Below are positions 1 to 5,879 of a stretch of 6,382 nucleotides of DNA, one piece after another (within the stretch, counting starts at the first letter, position 1; each line of letters starts with the position of its first letter). The stretch covers positions 1 to 6,382 of the forward strand of contig JAGPUY010000322.1 in NCBI GenBank assembly GCA_018067265.1. Direction: 5' to 3'. Below the pieces are notes generated by a model that saw nothing but the letters and a program-made list of their open reading frames with translations, did no database searches and was not told the origin of the DNA. Origin of the DNA: Oceanihabitans sp. Lineage in GTDB: Bacteria; Bacteroidota; Bacteroidia; Flavobacteriales; Flavobacteriaceae. Made by a program: the position numbers and the translations under genes.

Positions 1-1189
1 AGAGTTGCGTTATTTCCGAATTTTCTACTAAAAGAATGTGGTATTTATCTTTTTCTAGTTTTTCTACGGTAGCAATTTCTGCTTTTTTATCTTTTGTTTT
101 GGTGTCTAGCTTAAAGCTTAAATTTAAAGCAAAAGATGTCCCTTCGTTAAAGGTACTGTGCGTAGAAACATTACCATCCATTAAGGCTACCAAGTTTTTT
201 ACAATGGCCAAACCTAATCCTGTGCCTTTGTCTCTTTGGGTTTTGTCTACTTGGGTGAAGCTTGTATATACTTTTTCTAGGTTTTCTTCTTCTATACCAA
301 TTCCTGTGTCTATAATTTGAAAATGGATATTTGCTTTATTTGCTCTTACTTGATTTAAAGAAACATTTAAAGTGATACTACCTTTAGTGGTGTATTTAAT
401 CGCATTGTCTAGTAAATTACTAAGTATTTGCTTTAATCTGTATGGGTCACCAATGATTTGTGGTGGTAATTTTTCTCCAATAGTATTTAGAAAAGTTAAT
501 CCTTTTTCTTCGGCTTTTATTTTATAGGTAAAAATAATTTCTTCTAAAAACTCGTAAAGGTTAAAAGAATCTTCTACCAGATTCAGTTTGCCAACTTCTA
601 TTTTAGAAATATCTAAAATATCTTCAATCATATGTTTTAAATGATTGGAAGAGGTATTAATAATGTTTAAGTAATCTTTTTGTTCGGAGTCTAGATTGGT
701 TTTTCCTAAGATATCTACAAAGGTGCCTATACCCGAAAGAGGTTCTCTAATTTCATGGCTAAAATTAGCGATGAAGGTGTTTTTAAATTCTTCTTTTTCT
801 AATAAATATTTGTTTTTTAATTCAAGAATTTGAGAATTTATAACCGATTCGTTTCTCTTTTGCGCCGTTAATTGATAATTGTCGTAATGCGTTGTTAAGT
901 CTTGAATGATTACTAGCGAGTGTGTTTTAGAAAACGTTTTAAGCGTAATATCTGCTATTATATTTTTAGTATCTGTTTCTAAATGAATACATGAGAATAG
1001 AAATTCTTGATTTTCTTCGGAGTCTAATAAGGTGGTAATGCTTTCGAAAAAAGGATGTAAATCGGTTACATTCTGCTTGGTGACATTGGAAAAGAAAGTA
1101 GCATCCGCATCTAGGATAATACCTTTTTTGTCAATAATAAGATATTGAATAATAGCTTTTTCATGGGCTATTTTGTATTCTGCAAGCAT
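1..1189 (-). CDS. Soluble PAS hybrid histidine kinase, C-terminus cut off by the window edge
   Basis: This gene is open to the left edge, so only 396 N-terminal residues are visible. An N-terminal region (about 10-100) has the alternating strand pattern of a PAS sensor domain, followed by a coiled linker (about 105-138). The HisKA dimerisation domain carries the H box FSHEIREPL with phospho-acceptor His145. The HATPase domain has the N box (GDPYRLKQILSNLLDNAIKY, 247-266), the G1 box DTGIG (294-298) and the G2 box GTGLGLA (322-328). After a charged linker, residues 384-396 (HILLVENSEITQL) match the first strand of a receiver domain, so this is a hybrid kinase; the phospho-acceptor Asp lies outside the window. 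No signal peptide or membrane segment is present, so it should be cytoplasmic. The ATG at 1189 is the first start codon after an upstream in-frame stop at 1217-1219 and lies 11 bases after the GTPase stop. Kinase identity is secure; the stimulus is unknown. Confidence 0.95.
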   Translation of the reverse strand, partial: MLAEYKIAHEKAIIQYLIIDKKGIILDADATFFSNVTKQNVTDLHPFFESITTLLDSEENQEFLFSCIHLETDTKNIIADITLKTFSKTHSLVIIQDLTTHYDNYQLTAQKRNESVINSQILELKNKYLLEKEEFKNTFIANFSHEIREPLSGIGTFVDILGKTNLDSEQKDYLNIINTSSNHLKHMIEDILDISKIEVGKLNLVEDSFNLYEFLEEIIFTYKIKAEEKGLTFLNTIGEKLPPQIIGDPYRLKQILSNLLDNAIKYTTKGSITLNVSLNQVRANKANIHFQIIDTGIGIEEENLEKVYTSFTQVDKTQRDKGTGLGLAIVKNLVALMDGNVSTHSTFNEGTSFALNLSFKLDTKTKDKKAEIATVEKLEKDKYHILLVENSEITQL

Positions 1190-1200
1190 TATTCTTGAGT

Positions 1201-1692
1201 TTATGAAATTAGTTGTTTAGCTAAAGTAGAGAATAGATCATTAACTTTAGTATTTGCTTTTGCGCTTGTGTAAAAATCGGTGAACGACCCAAAAACACCG
1301 TTGTTCTGCTTGATAAAGTCTTTGGTAACTAAATCTTTTTTGTTTCCAACTACTTTTATTGGGATGTTTGGATAGTTTGTTTTAATAAAATTTAAATCCT
1401 TTTCTAATTGCGAATAGGTGGTTGGTCTAGTAAGGTCGAATACATATATCATACCACTAGTACCTAACATATAAGAGGCTCTTGTGTTGGTTATATCATC
1501 ATTACCTTCTAAATCCCATATGATTAAAGAAACGGTTTCTTTTGGAGAAATTACAACTTCTTTTTTTAATATGTGTACACCAATGGTTACTTTGTAATTG
1601 TCTGTAAAGGTATCTTCGACAAAACGTCTTATAAGGGAAGATTTACCAACGCCAAAGTGACCTAGTAGTACTATTTTTTTAGAGATATTCAT
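1201..1692 (-). CDS. Ras/Rab-like small GTPase
   Basis: This 163-residue single-domain GTPase is close to the minimal Ras G-domain length. All five motifs are visible: P-loop GHFGVGKSS (11-19), switch I Thr36 in TIGV, G3 WDLEGND (59-65), G4 NKKD (117-120) and G5 SAK (143-145). The segment VFDLTRPTTY (84-93) is typical of Rab/Ras proteins. There is no C-terminal cysteine motif and no membrane segment, so it is probably cytosolic or recruited by partners. Aligned to Ras, the Gly12 position is Phe13, Ala59 is Glu62 and Gln61 is Asn64; all three changes suggest slow intrinsic hydrolysis (inference). A TTG at 1698 could extend it by two residues, but the ATG at 1692 is preferred. It overlaps the upstream roadblock-like gene by 14 bases and precedes the histidine kinase by 11. 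It is not a clear MglA, because the G3 region lacks the MglA-type spacing. Its partner and effector are unknown. Confidence 0.93.
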   Translation of the reverse strand: MNISKKIVLLGHFGVGKSSLIRRFVEDTFTDNYKVTIGVHILKKEVVISPKETVSLIIWDLEGNDDITNTRASYMLGTSGMIYVFDLTRPTTYSQLEKDLNFIKTNYPNIPIKVVGNKKDLVTKDFIKQNNGVFGSFTDFYTSAKANTKVNDLFSTLAKQLIS

Positions 1693-2497
1693 TAGCAAAA
1701 TATGCTTTTAATTTTTTAGTTAAAGATTCTTTATTTCTTAAATCTGTTTGGTTTATTGTGTTTTGCGCAAAATCCAGTAGCTTGTCTTCTAATGCACTTT
1801 TATGAGTAGCATTAAATATGCCAGAAATTACAACTGCGATATAATAGGATGAGAAATTTTGAATATAAATGCTATAGGTTTCATATTCAATGAGCTCTAG
1901 ATCTTGATCGCTTTTTTTAAATGCATCTTCTACAAAGCTTTTAATTGCAGTTAGCATTCCGGCAACCATATCTTCATCTATATCATCTGTTTTGGAGTAT
2001 TTTGAAATGAGTAAACCAGACCCTTTTTCAATAACCATAAACTGATTTAATCTTGGAGCCTGTTGCGCTTGTAAAATTAAATCGGCCTCACTAATACCAG
2101 ATGTTTTAGCTTTAAATTTTCGTTTAAAACCTTTAAAAGAAAAGGTGTTGTCTATTTGTGCGTTTATTTTTTCTGATAAAAGTTTAAATTCATTTTGAAT
2201 GTACTTTTTTATCATTCTACCTAGAATAGGATATAATGCTTCTACTACTGCATCTTGCGAGTTTTTTATCTCTGTTTTTAAGGCTTCTGTAATGGTAGGG
2301 CCTAGTGTTTCTGGTATTTCTAGAACAAATTTATTTAATTGATCTTGAATAATAGGGTTTACCTTTTCGGATAAATTTGTTTTTTGATTTATCGTTTCTT
2401 CTAGAACTTTAATTTTCTCATGAATAGATAAAGCGTATTCTCTCTCCTCTGTTAATAAGATGTCTTTGAGGACTTTAAGTTTATCTTCTTGATTCAT
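1679..2497 (-). CDS. Two-part protein: OmpA-associated N-terminal domain plus roadblock/longin-like C-terminal domain
   Basis: This 272-residue protein has no signal peptide or membrane segment. Residues 1-60 are helical and charged. Residues 80-142 (NSQDAVVEALYPILGRMIKK, then SGISEADLIL near 133-142) resemble, from memory, a segment that precedes OmpA domains in some bacterial proteins. Such genes are therefore often labelled 'cell envelope biogenesis protein OmpA', although no OmpA domain is present here. Residues 150-250 read as strand-strand (QFMVIEKGSGLLISKYSK), helix (DEDMVAGMLTAIKSFVEDAF), three strands (ELIEYETYSIYI, SSYYIAVVISG) and helix (ALEDKLLDFAQNTI). This is the order expected of a roadblock/longin fold. 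In the MglA/MglB pair and in eukaryotic Ragulator, such domains bind small GTPases as GAPs or scaffolds. Here a Ras-like GTPase gene overlaps the 3' end by 14 bases, supporting a partnership. The ORF is secure; the fold call is inference. Confidence 0.85.
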   Translation of the reverse strand: MNQEDKLKVLKDILLTEEREYALSIHEKIKVLEETINQKTNLSEKVNPIIQDQLNKFVLEIPETLGPTITEALKTEIKNSQDAVVEALYPILGRMIKKYIQNEFKLLSEKINAQIDNTFSFKGFKRKFKAKTSGISEADLILQAQQAPRLNQFMVIEKGSGLLISKYSKTDDIDEDMVAGMLTAIKSFVEDAFKKSDQDLELIEYETYSIYIQNFSSYYIAVVISGIFNATHKSALEDKLLDFAQNTINQTDLRNKESLTKKLKAYFANEYL

Positions 2498-2515
2498 AAG
2501 TGCTAGTAATTTGTA

Positions 2516-2878
2516 TTACTTGCTTATTTTTTCTCCAAGATTCATTAATAAATCACCTAACAGTTTTCTGTCTAGTTTCTTGTCATCAAGAGTCTCTGCT
2601 TTGTCATTAAAAGAATTTTCAAGATCTGTAATTCTTATGTTAATGTCGGTACTTAAGTTATCAATATTTTGAAGTAATTCTTTTCTAACATCATCCACCA
2701 AATTTTCTAATTCTTGCTTTTTAGAAAGAATGTCATTTTTTACAGATTCAAACTCACTATCGTAAGCTTGCATGTTTTCTCCAAAAATAAGCTGTTTTAT
2801 GGCGTCAATCTTGGTGGAAGCTTCTACATCCGAATTATGTGTTGTCGTGTTGTTATTTGTAAGTTTTTCTTTAGCCAT
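2516..2878 (-). CDS. Small coiled-coil protein, first gene of the GTPase operon
   Basis: I do not recognise a named family for this 120-residue acidic, cytoplasmic protein. The N-terminus is low complexity (LTNNNTTTHNSD, 6-17). A short motif KQLIFGENMQAYDSEF (28-43) looks like a conserved head. A long heptad-rich helix (about 40-98) follows, and then a C-terminal amphipathic helix LDRKLLGDLLMNLGEKI (102-118). The head, coiled coil and DRK-LL tail resemble, as far as I recall, small proteins encoded beside OmpA-associated and roadblock-like genes in other bacteria. It lies 18 bases upstream of the roadblock-like gene on the same strand, so a scaffold or adaptor role in the GTPase complex is plausible but unproven. 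The ATG at 2878 is about 30 bases downstream of a TAnnTTTG promoter element, which fits a gene at the head of a transcript. Confidence 0.82.
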   Translation of the reverse strand: MAKEKLTNNNTTTHNSDVEASTKIDAIKQLIFGENMQAYDSEFESVKNDILSKKQELENLVDDVRKELLQNIDNLSTDINIRITDLENSFNDKAETLDDKKLDRKLLGDLLMNLGEKISK

Positions 2879-2898
2879 TATGGTTTAGCTTTTGTTTA

Positions 2899-2933
2899 AA
2901 AAAGTAATGTACAAAAATAATGAAAAAGTAATG
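2899..2933. repeat. Three short direct repeats in the GTPase-operon promoter
   Basis: On the plus strand, AAAAAGTAATG occurs at 2899-2909 and 2923-2933. An imperfect copy, AAAAATAATG, lies between them at 2913-2922. The middle copy overlaps the -7 promoter element on the minus strand. These could be binding sites for a regulator, but the base composition is so biased that chance is possible. Confidence 0.45.
2912..2919 (-). promoter_or_regulatory. Candidate -7 promoter element for the GTPase operon
   Basis: The minus strand reads TATTTTTG, an exact match to the Bacteroidota -7 consensus TAnnTTTG. It lies about 33 bases upstream of the coiled-coil gene start. The -33 region has only a TTT (2940-2938), not the preferred TTG. 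The element would allow the four-gene cluster to be transcribed separately from fbp, although readthrough is not excluded because no terminator hairpin follows fbp. Confidence 0.5.
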
Positions 2934-2950
2934 ACTTAAACTAGTAATTT

Positions 2951-3955
2951 TTAAGCGTTTTGCATAAATTCTTCTGCTTTTTCCACCATATTTTTACTTC
3001 CACATAAAAAAGGTACTCTTTGATGAAGTTCTGTAGGTTCAATTTCCATAATTCTGGTATAGCCATCACTCGCTTTTCCGTTTGCTTGTTCTGCTATAAA
3101 GGCCATCGGATTACACTCGTATAACAAGCGTAATTTACCTTCCGAATTTTTAGAACTTTTAGGGTACATGTAGATCCCTCCTTTTATCATATTTCTATGA
3201 AAATCGGAAACTAAAGAGCCAATATATCTGCTGGTGTATGGTCTATCACCTTCTTCCATTTGGCAATATTTAATGTAGTTTTTAACACCTAGAGGAAAGT
3301 GTACATAGTTCCCTTCGTTTACCGAGTAAATTTTACCATCTACAGGAAACTTCATGTTTGGGTGTGATAAATAAAAGGTACCAATTGCTGGATTGAGTGT
3401 AAAGCCATTAACACCATCTCCGGTGGTGTAAACAATCATGGTAGATGTACCGTACACAATATAACCAGCGGCTACTTGTTGGTCTCCTTTTTGTAAAAAA
3501 TCTTCTAAAGTAACAGGAGTTCCTACAGGTGTTACACGTCTGTATATAGAAAAAATAGTACCAACAGAAACGTTTACATCGATGTTAGAGGAACCATCTA
3601 AAGGATCTATTAGAACAATATATTTATTTTGATTATTTTCATCTTGACTATTAATTGCAATAAAATCATCTTCTTCTTCACTTGCAATACCACAAACGAT
3701 ATTTCTTTTGGTAAGTGTTTGTATAAATTTTTCGTTAGCATAAACATCCAGTTTTTGTTGGTCTTCTCCTTGAATGTTTGTGTCTCCTGCTGCGCCAATA
3801 ATATCTACTAAACCTGCTTTGTTTACTTCGTGGTTTACCACTTTTGCAGCTAGCCTAATGGAGTTTATAAGTCTAGATAACTCGCCAGAAGTATATTTAA
3901 AGGATGTTTGATTTTCTATAATAAATTCTCCTAATGTTTGTTTTGTTCTAGACAT
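2951..3955 (-). CDS. fbp: Fructose-1,6-bisphosphatase, class 1
   Basis: This cytoplasmic enzyme removes the 1-phosphate of fructose-1,6-bisphosphate to give fructose-6-phosphate, the committed step of gluconeogenesis. The 334-residue length is normal for class 1. Landmarks in order are TLGEFI (7-12), NKAGLVDIIGA (45-55), the metal-binding GIASEEEDD (89-97), the catalytic DPLDGSSNIDVNVSVGT (117-133), substrate-site NEGNY (213-217), RPYTSRYIGSLVSDFHRN (238-255) and KLRLLYECNPMAFIAEQANG (274-293). Glu280 in the last segment is a metal ligand. The sequence tracks the Escherichia coli Fbp, as I recall it, through most blocks. The ATG at 3955 gives the expected N-terminus. It is divergent from the GNAT gene across 119 bases, and its own 3' gap of 72 bases leads into the co-directional GTPase cluster. 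Nothing is missing or unusual. Confidence 0.98.
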   Translation of the reverse strand: MSRTKQTLGEFIIENQTSFKYTSGELSRLINSIRLAAKVVNHEVNKAGLVDIIGAAGDTNIQGEDQQKLDVYANEKFIQTLTKRNIVCGIASEEEDDFIAINSQDENNQNKYIVLIDPLDGSSNIDVNVSVGTIFSIYRRVTPVGTPVTLEDFLQKGDQQVAAGYIVYGTSTMIVYTTGDGVNGFTLNPAIGTFYLSHPNMKFPVDGKIYSVNEGNYVHFPLGVKNYIKYCQMEEGDRPYTSRYIGSLVSDFHRNMIKGGIYMYPKSSKNSEGKLRLLYECNPMAFIAEQANGKASDGYTRIMEIEPTELHQRVPFLCGSKNMVEKAEEFMQNA

Positions 3956-3967
3956 AATAGCTTTTTA

Positions 3968-4004
3968 ATAGTTTGTACAAATATCGTTTTTTTTAACAAA
4001 CTAT
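3968..4004. repeat. 9-bp perfect inverted repeat between divergent fbp and the GNAT gene
   Basis: ATAGTTTGT at 3968-3976 is matched by its exact reverse complement ACAAACTAT at 3996-4004, with a 19-base spacer. A separate 10-bp palindrome, TTTGTACAAA (3972-3981), overlaps the left arm. The arms lie 13 to 49 bases upstream of the fbp start. An operator for a dimeric regulator is more likely than a terminator, since genes diverge from here. This is inference. Confidence 0.5.
3978..3985 (-). promoter_or_regulatory. Weak candidate -7 element for fbp
   Basis: The minus strand reads GATATTTG, one mismatch from TAnnTTTG, and lies 23 to 30 bases upstream of the fbp ATG. No TTG sits at the right distance upstream. 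It falls inside the spacer of the inverted repeat, so a protein bound there would block it. The assignment is tentative. Confidence 0.3.
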
Positions 4005-4018
4005 AACGTTATCGTTTT
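3982..4018 (+). repeat. 9-bp direct repeat TATCGTTTT with an adjacent palindrome
   Basis: TATCGTTTT occurs at 3982-3990 and again at 4010-4018, 28 bases apart. The second copy abuts a 10-bp perfect palindrome, ATAACGTTAT (4003-4012). Together with the inverted repeat this makes the divergent region unusually symmetric. The sequences could be regulator sites or chance in AT-rich DNA. Confidence 0.35.
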
Positions 4019-4050
4019 ACTTTAATGCATAAAAATTAATGGCTTTAAAC

Positions 4051-4058
4051 TATATTTG
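4051..4058 (+). promoter_or_regulatory. Candidate -7 element for the GNAT-aspartate kinase operon
   Basis: TATATTTG is an exact match to the Bacteroidota -7 consensus TAnnTTTG, 17 bases before the GNAT start. That implies a very short 5' leader of roughly 10 bases. No clear TTG is present near -33. Confidence 0.5.
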
Positions 4059-4074
4059 AGAATAAAATAAGTAG

Positions 4075-4554
4075 ATGGACTTTATAATTAGAGAAGCAAC
4101 AATAAAAGATGCAAAACAAATCTTAGATTTAATTGTAGAATTGGCAGTTTTTGAAAAGGAACCAGATGCAGTGGAGGTTACGGTGCAAGATTTAGAAGAA
4201 GACGGGTTTGGAAGTAATCCCGTTTTTAAATGTTTTGTCGCCGAATATCAAAATGAAATTGCAGGAATAGCTGTGGTTTATGATCGATATTCTACTTGGA
4301 AAGGTAAAATAATTCACCTGGAAGATCTTATCGTTAGTCAAAAATATAGAGGCAAAGGTCTTGGTACTTTACTTTTGAATCAAGTCGTTATTTATGGAAA
4401 TAAACTTGGTGTTAAAAGAATCAATTGGGAAGTTATTGATTGGAATGAACCTGCAATTAGTTTCTATGAACAAAAAGGAGCAAATGTACTTCGTAATTGG
4501 GATGTTGTACAACTGGATGAAATGGGAATCAAAAATTATTTATTAAATATATGA
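4075..4554 (+). CDS. GNAT N-acetyltransferase, SSAT/thialysine acetyltransferase-like
   Basis: This 159-residue cytoplasmic protein is a single GNAT domain. The N-terminus IREATIKDAKQILDLIVELA (5-24) followed by FEKEPDAV (26-33), and the segment DRYSTWKGKIIHLEDLIV (70-87), follow the pattern of the diamine acetyltransferase (SSAT) and thialysine N-acetyltransferase group. The acetyl-CoA loop is YRGKGLG (91-97), which fits R-x-x-G-x-G. WEVIDWNEPAISFYEQKGA (118-136) is motif B, and Tyr131 sits where SSAT has its general acid. The likely reaction moves acetyl from acetyl-CoA to a primary amine of a polyamine, thialysine or a lysine-like compound; the actual substrate cannot be read from sequence. 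Its stop overlaps the aspartate kinase start (ATGA), indicating coupled translation and perhaps a role around lysine or diamines. The length is complete. Confidence 0.93.
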   Translation: MDFIIREATIKDAKQILDLIVELAVFEKEPDAVEVTVQDLEEDGFGSNPVFKCFVAEYQNEIAGIAVVYDRYSTWKGKIIHLEDLIVSQKYRGKGLGTLLLNQVVIYGNKLGVKRINWEVIDWNEPAISFYEQKGANVLRNWDVVQLDEMGIKNYLLNI

Positions 4555-5801
4555 TAGTTTTTAAATTTGGTGGTGCATCTATTAAAGATGCTGAAGGTGT
4601 AAAAAACTTAGTTAAAACCCTACAAACTGTTGGTTTTGAAAAGACCTTAATTGTAGTTTCTGCAATGGGTAAAATCACCAACGCTTTAGAACAAGTTATC
4701 GATAAATATTATAAGGATAAAACGGCATTGCAAAGTGCTATTCAAGAAATTAAAAAGTTTCACAATGAAATTTTATTAGATTTATTTGCGAATGAAAATC
4801 ATGCGGTGTTTGCTAGAATAAGTAGTTTGTTCGACGAATTAGATTCCTTTTTCAAAACCAATAAATCACCAGATTATAATTATGTGTATGATCAAACGAT
4901 ATGTTATGGTGAGTTGGCGTCTACCATAATCATTAGTGCGTATTTTAATGAAGTAGGTTTAAAAAACAGCTGGTTAGATGTAAGAGAATACATTAAAACA
5001 GATAATTATTATAGAAGAGCAAATGTAAATTGGGAAATAACGCAAGCACAAATTAGTACGAAGTTTAATACCAATACGTTAAATGTTACACAAGGATTTA
5101 TTGGTAGTGATGCTAATAATTTTACAACTACTTTAGGTAGAGAAGGAAGTGATTATACCGCAGCAATTTTTGCCTATTGTTTAAATGCAGAAAGTGTGAC
5201 TATCTGGAAGGATGTTCCGGGGGTTTTAAATGCAGACCCGCGTTATTTTGAAAACGCACAATTGTTAAACAGAATATCGTATAGAGAAGCTATTGAGTTG
5301 GCTTTTTATGGCGCGTCTGTAATACACCCTAAAACGTTGCAACCTTTACAGCAAAAGGAAATCCCTTTGTATGTAAAGTCTTTTTTAAATCCGGAAGCCG
5401 CAGGAACGAAGGTGAGTAAAGGCATGGATTTGGATCCCAAAATACCTTGTTTTATTGTTAAGAAAAAACAGGTGTTAATTTCTCTTTCGTCTTTAGATTT
5501 CTCGTATATAGTAGAAGAAAATATTAGTGAAATATTTAGTTTGCTTCATTTGTATAAAATGAAAGTCGATGTCATACAAAACTCGGCTATTAGTTTTTCG
5601 GTTTGTATCGAAAATAATTATAATAATTTAGGTAAATTAATACAGCATTTAAAAGCGAAATTTAGAGTAGTTTATAATGAAGATGTTTCGCTATACACCA
5701 TTAGGCATAGTAATGATCAAGTGGTTAAACAATTAGAAAAAGGTAAAGTTGTACTTTTAAAACAGTTAACGCAATCTACTACGCAGATCGTTACTAAGTA
5801 A
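4551..5801 (+). CDS. lysC: Aspartate kinase, monofunctional
   Basis: It phosphorylates L-aspartate to aspartyl-4-phosphate, the entry step to lysine, threonine, methionine and diaminopimelate. The kinase domain (about 1-295) shows the signature FKFGGASI (4-11), VVSAMGKITNAL (35-46), QGFIGSD (181-187), TTLGREGSDYTAA (193-205), the nucleotide-binding segment IWKDVPGVLNADPR (218-231) and YREAIELAFYGASVIHPKTL (244-263). The C-terminal part (about 300-416) has ACT-type regulatory sequence, ending with VSLYTIRH (379-386), KGKVVLLKQ (397-405) and TQIV. Allosteric feedback is therefore likely, but the effector amino acid is not predictable here. At 416 residues it has no homoserine dehydrogenase domain, so it is not a ThrA/MetL fusion. 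The symbol lysC names the monofunctional type only. The ATG at 4551 starts within the GNAT stop codon. Confidence 0.96.
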   Translation: MIVFKFGGASIKDAEGVKNLVKTLQTVGFEKTLIVVSAMGKITNALEQVIDKYYKDKTALQSAIQEIKKFHNEILLDLFANENHAVFARISSLFDELDSFFKTNKSPDYNYVYDQTICYGELASTIIISAYFNEVGLKNSWLDVREYIKTDNYYRRANVNWEITQAQISTKFNTNTLNVTQGFIGSDANNFTTTLGREGSDYTAAIFAYCLNAESVTIWKDVPGVLNADPRYFENAQLLNRISYREAIELAFYGASVIHPKTLQPLQQKEIPLYVKSFLNPEAAGTKVSKGMDLDPKIPCFIVKKKQVLISLSSLDFSYIVEENISEIFSLLHLYKMKVDVIQNSAISFSVCIENNYNNLGKLIQHLKAKFRVVYNEDVSLYTIRHSNDQVVKQLEKGKVVLLKQLTQSTTQIVTK

Positions 5802-5809
5802 ACATTTAT

Positions 5810-5817
5810 TACATTTG
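5810..5817 (+). promoter_or_regulatory. Candidate -7 element for the acyltransferase gene
   Basis: TACATTTG matches TAnnTTTG exactly, starting nine bases after the aspartate kinase stop and 63 bases before the acyltransferase ATG. A -33 TTG is not clear. It would give a leader of about 55 bases whose beginning coincides with the stem-loop at 5820-5847. Confidence 0.45.
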
Positions 5818-5819
5818 CG

Positions 5820-5847
5820 CTTGCGTATATATTTTTCTGTACGTAAG
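5820..5847 (+). other. Stem-loop in the lysC-acyltransferase gap
   Basis: CTTGCGTA (5820-5827) pairs with TACGTAAG (5840-5847) over eight base pairs with one G-U wobble and a 12-base loop. It lies 18 bases after the lysC stop. No T run follows on either strand, so it is not a canonical intrinsic terminator. It may be a leader hairpin, a site for a DNA-binding protein, or chance. An A-rich stretch follows it up to the next start codon. Confidence 0.35.
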
Positions 5848-5879
5848 AAAGTGAAAAAAAATAGCATAAAAAAACAAAG

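Noticed and set aside
36..320. 94-codon plus-strand ORF
   Set aside because: It is antisense to the histidine kinase ATPase domain, which has clear N, G1 and G2 boxes; the plus-strand translation is low-complexity Ser/Phe/Val with no recognisable domain.
1201..1692. GTPase as MglA
   Set aside because: The G3 region is a regular Ras-type DxxG with directly following Asn, not the MglA-type G3, and the length is Ras-like; a separate bacterial Ras-superfamily group is more likely.
1693..1698. TTG start adding two residues to the GTPase
   Set aside because: An ATG two codons later gives a normal Ras-like N-terminus directly before the first strand; TTG is less likely.
2714..2899. 61-codon plus-strand ORF
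   Set aside because: It is antisense to the coiled-coil gene and its promoter, with no plausible promoter or family resemblance.
3610..3811. Short ORFs on both strands inside fbp
   Set aside because: They overlap the strongly conserved catalytic region of fructose-bisphosphatase in other frames and are shadows of it.
5143..5160. GREGSD instead of GRGGSD in aspartate kinase as a possible active-site defect
   Set aside because: The rest of the kinase domain is intact, and as far as I recall this variant is common in Bacteroidota aspartate kinases, so it is probably a lineage trait.
5820..5847. Stem-loop as intrinsic terminator of lysC
   Set aside because: No T run follows the hairpin on the plus strand; an A-rich stretch follows instead, so it is listed only as a stem-loop.
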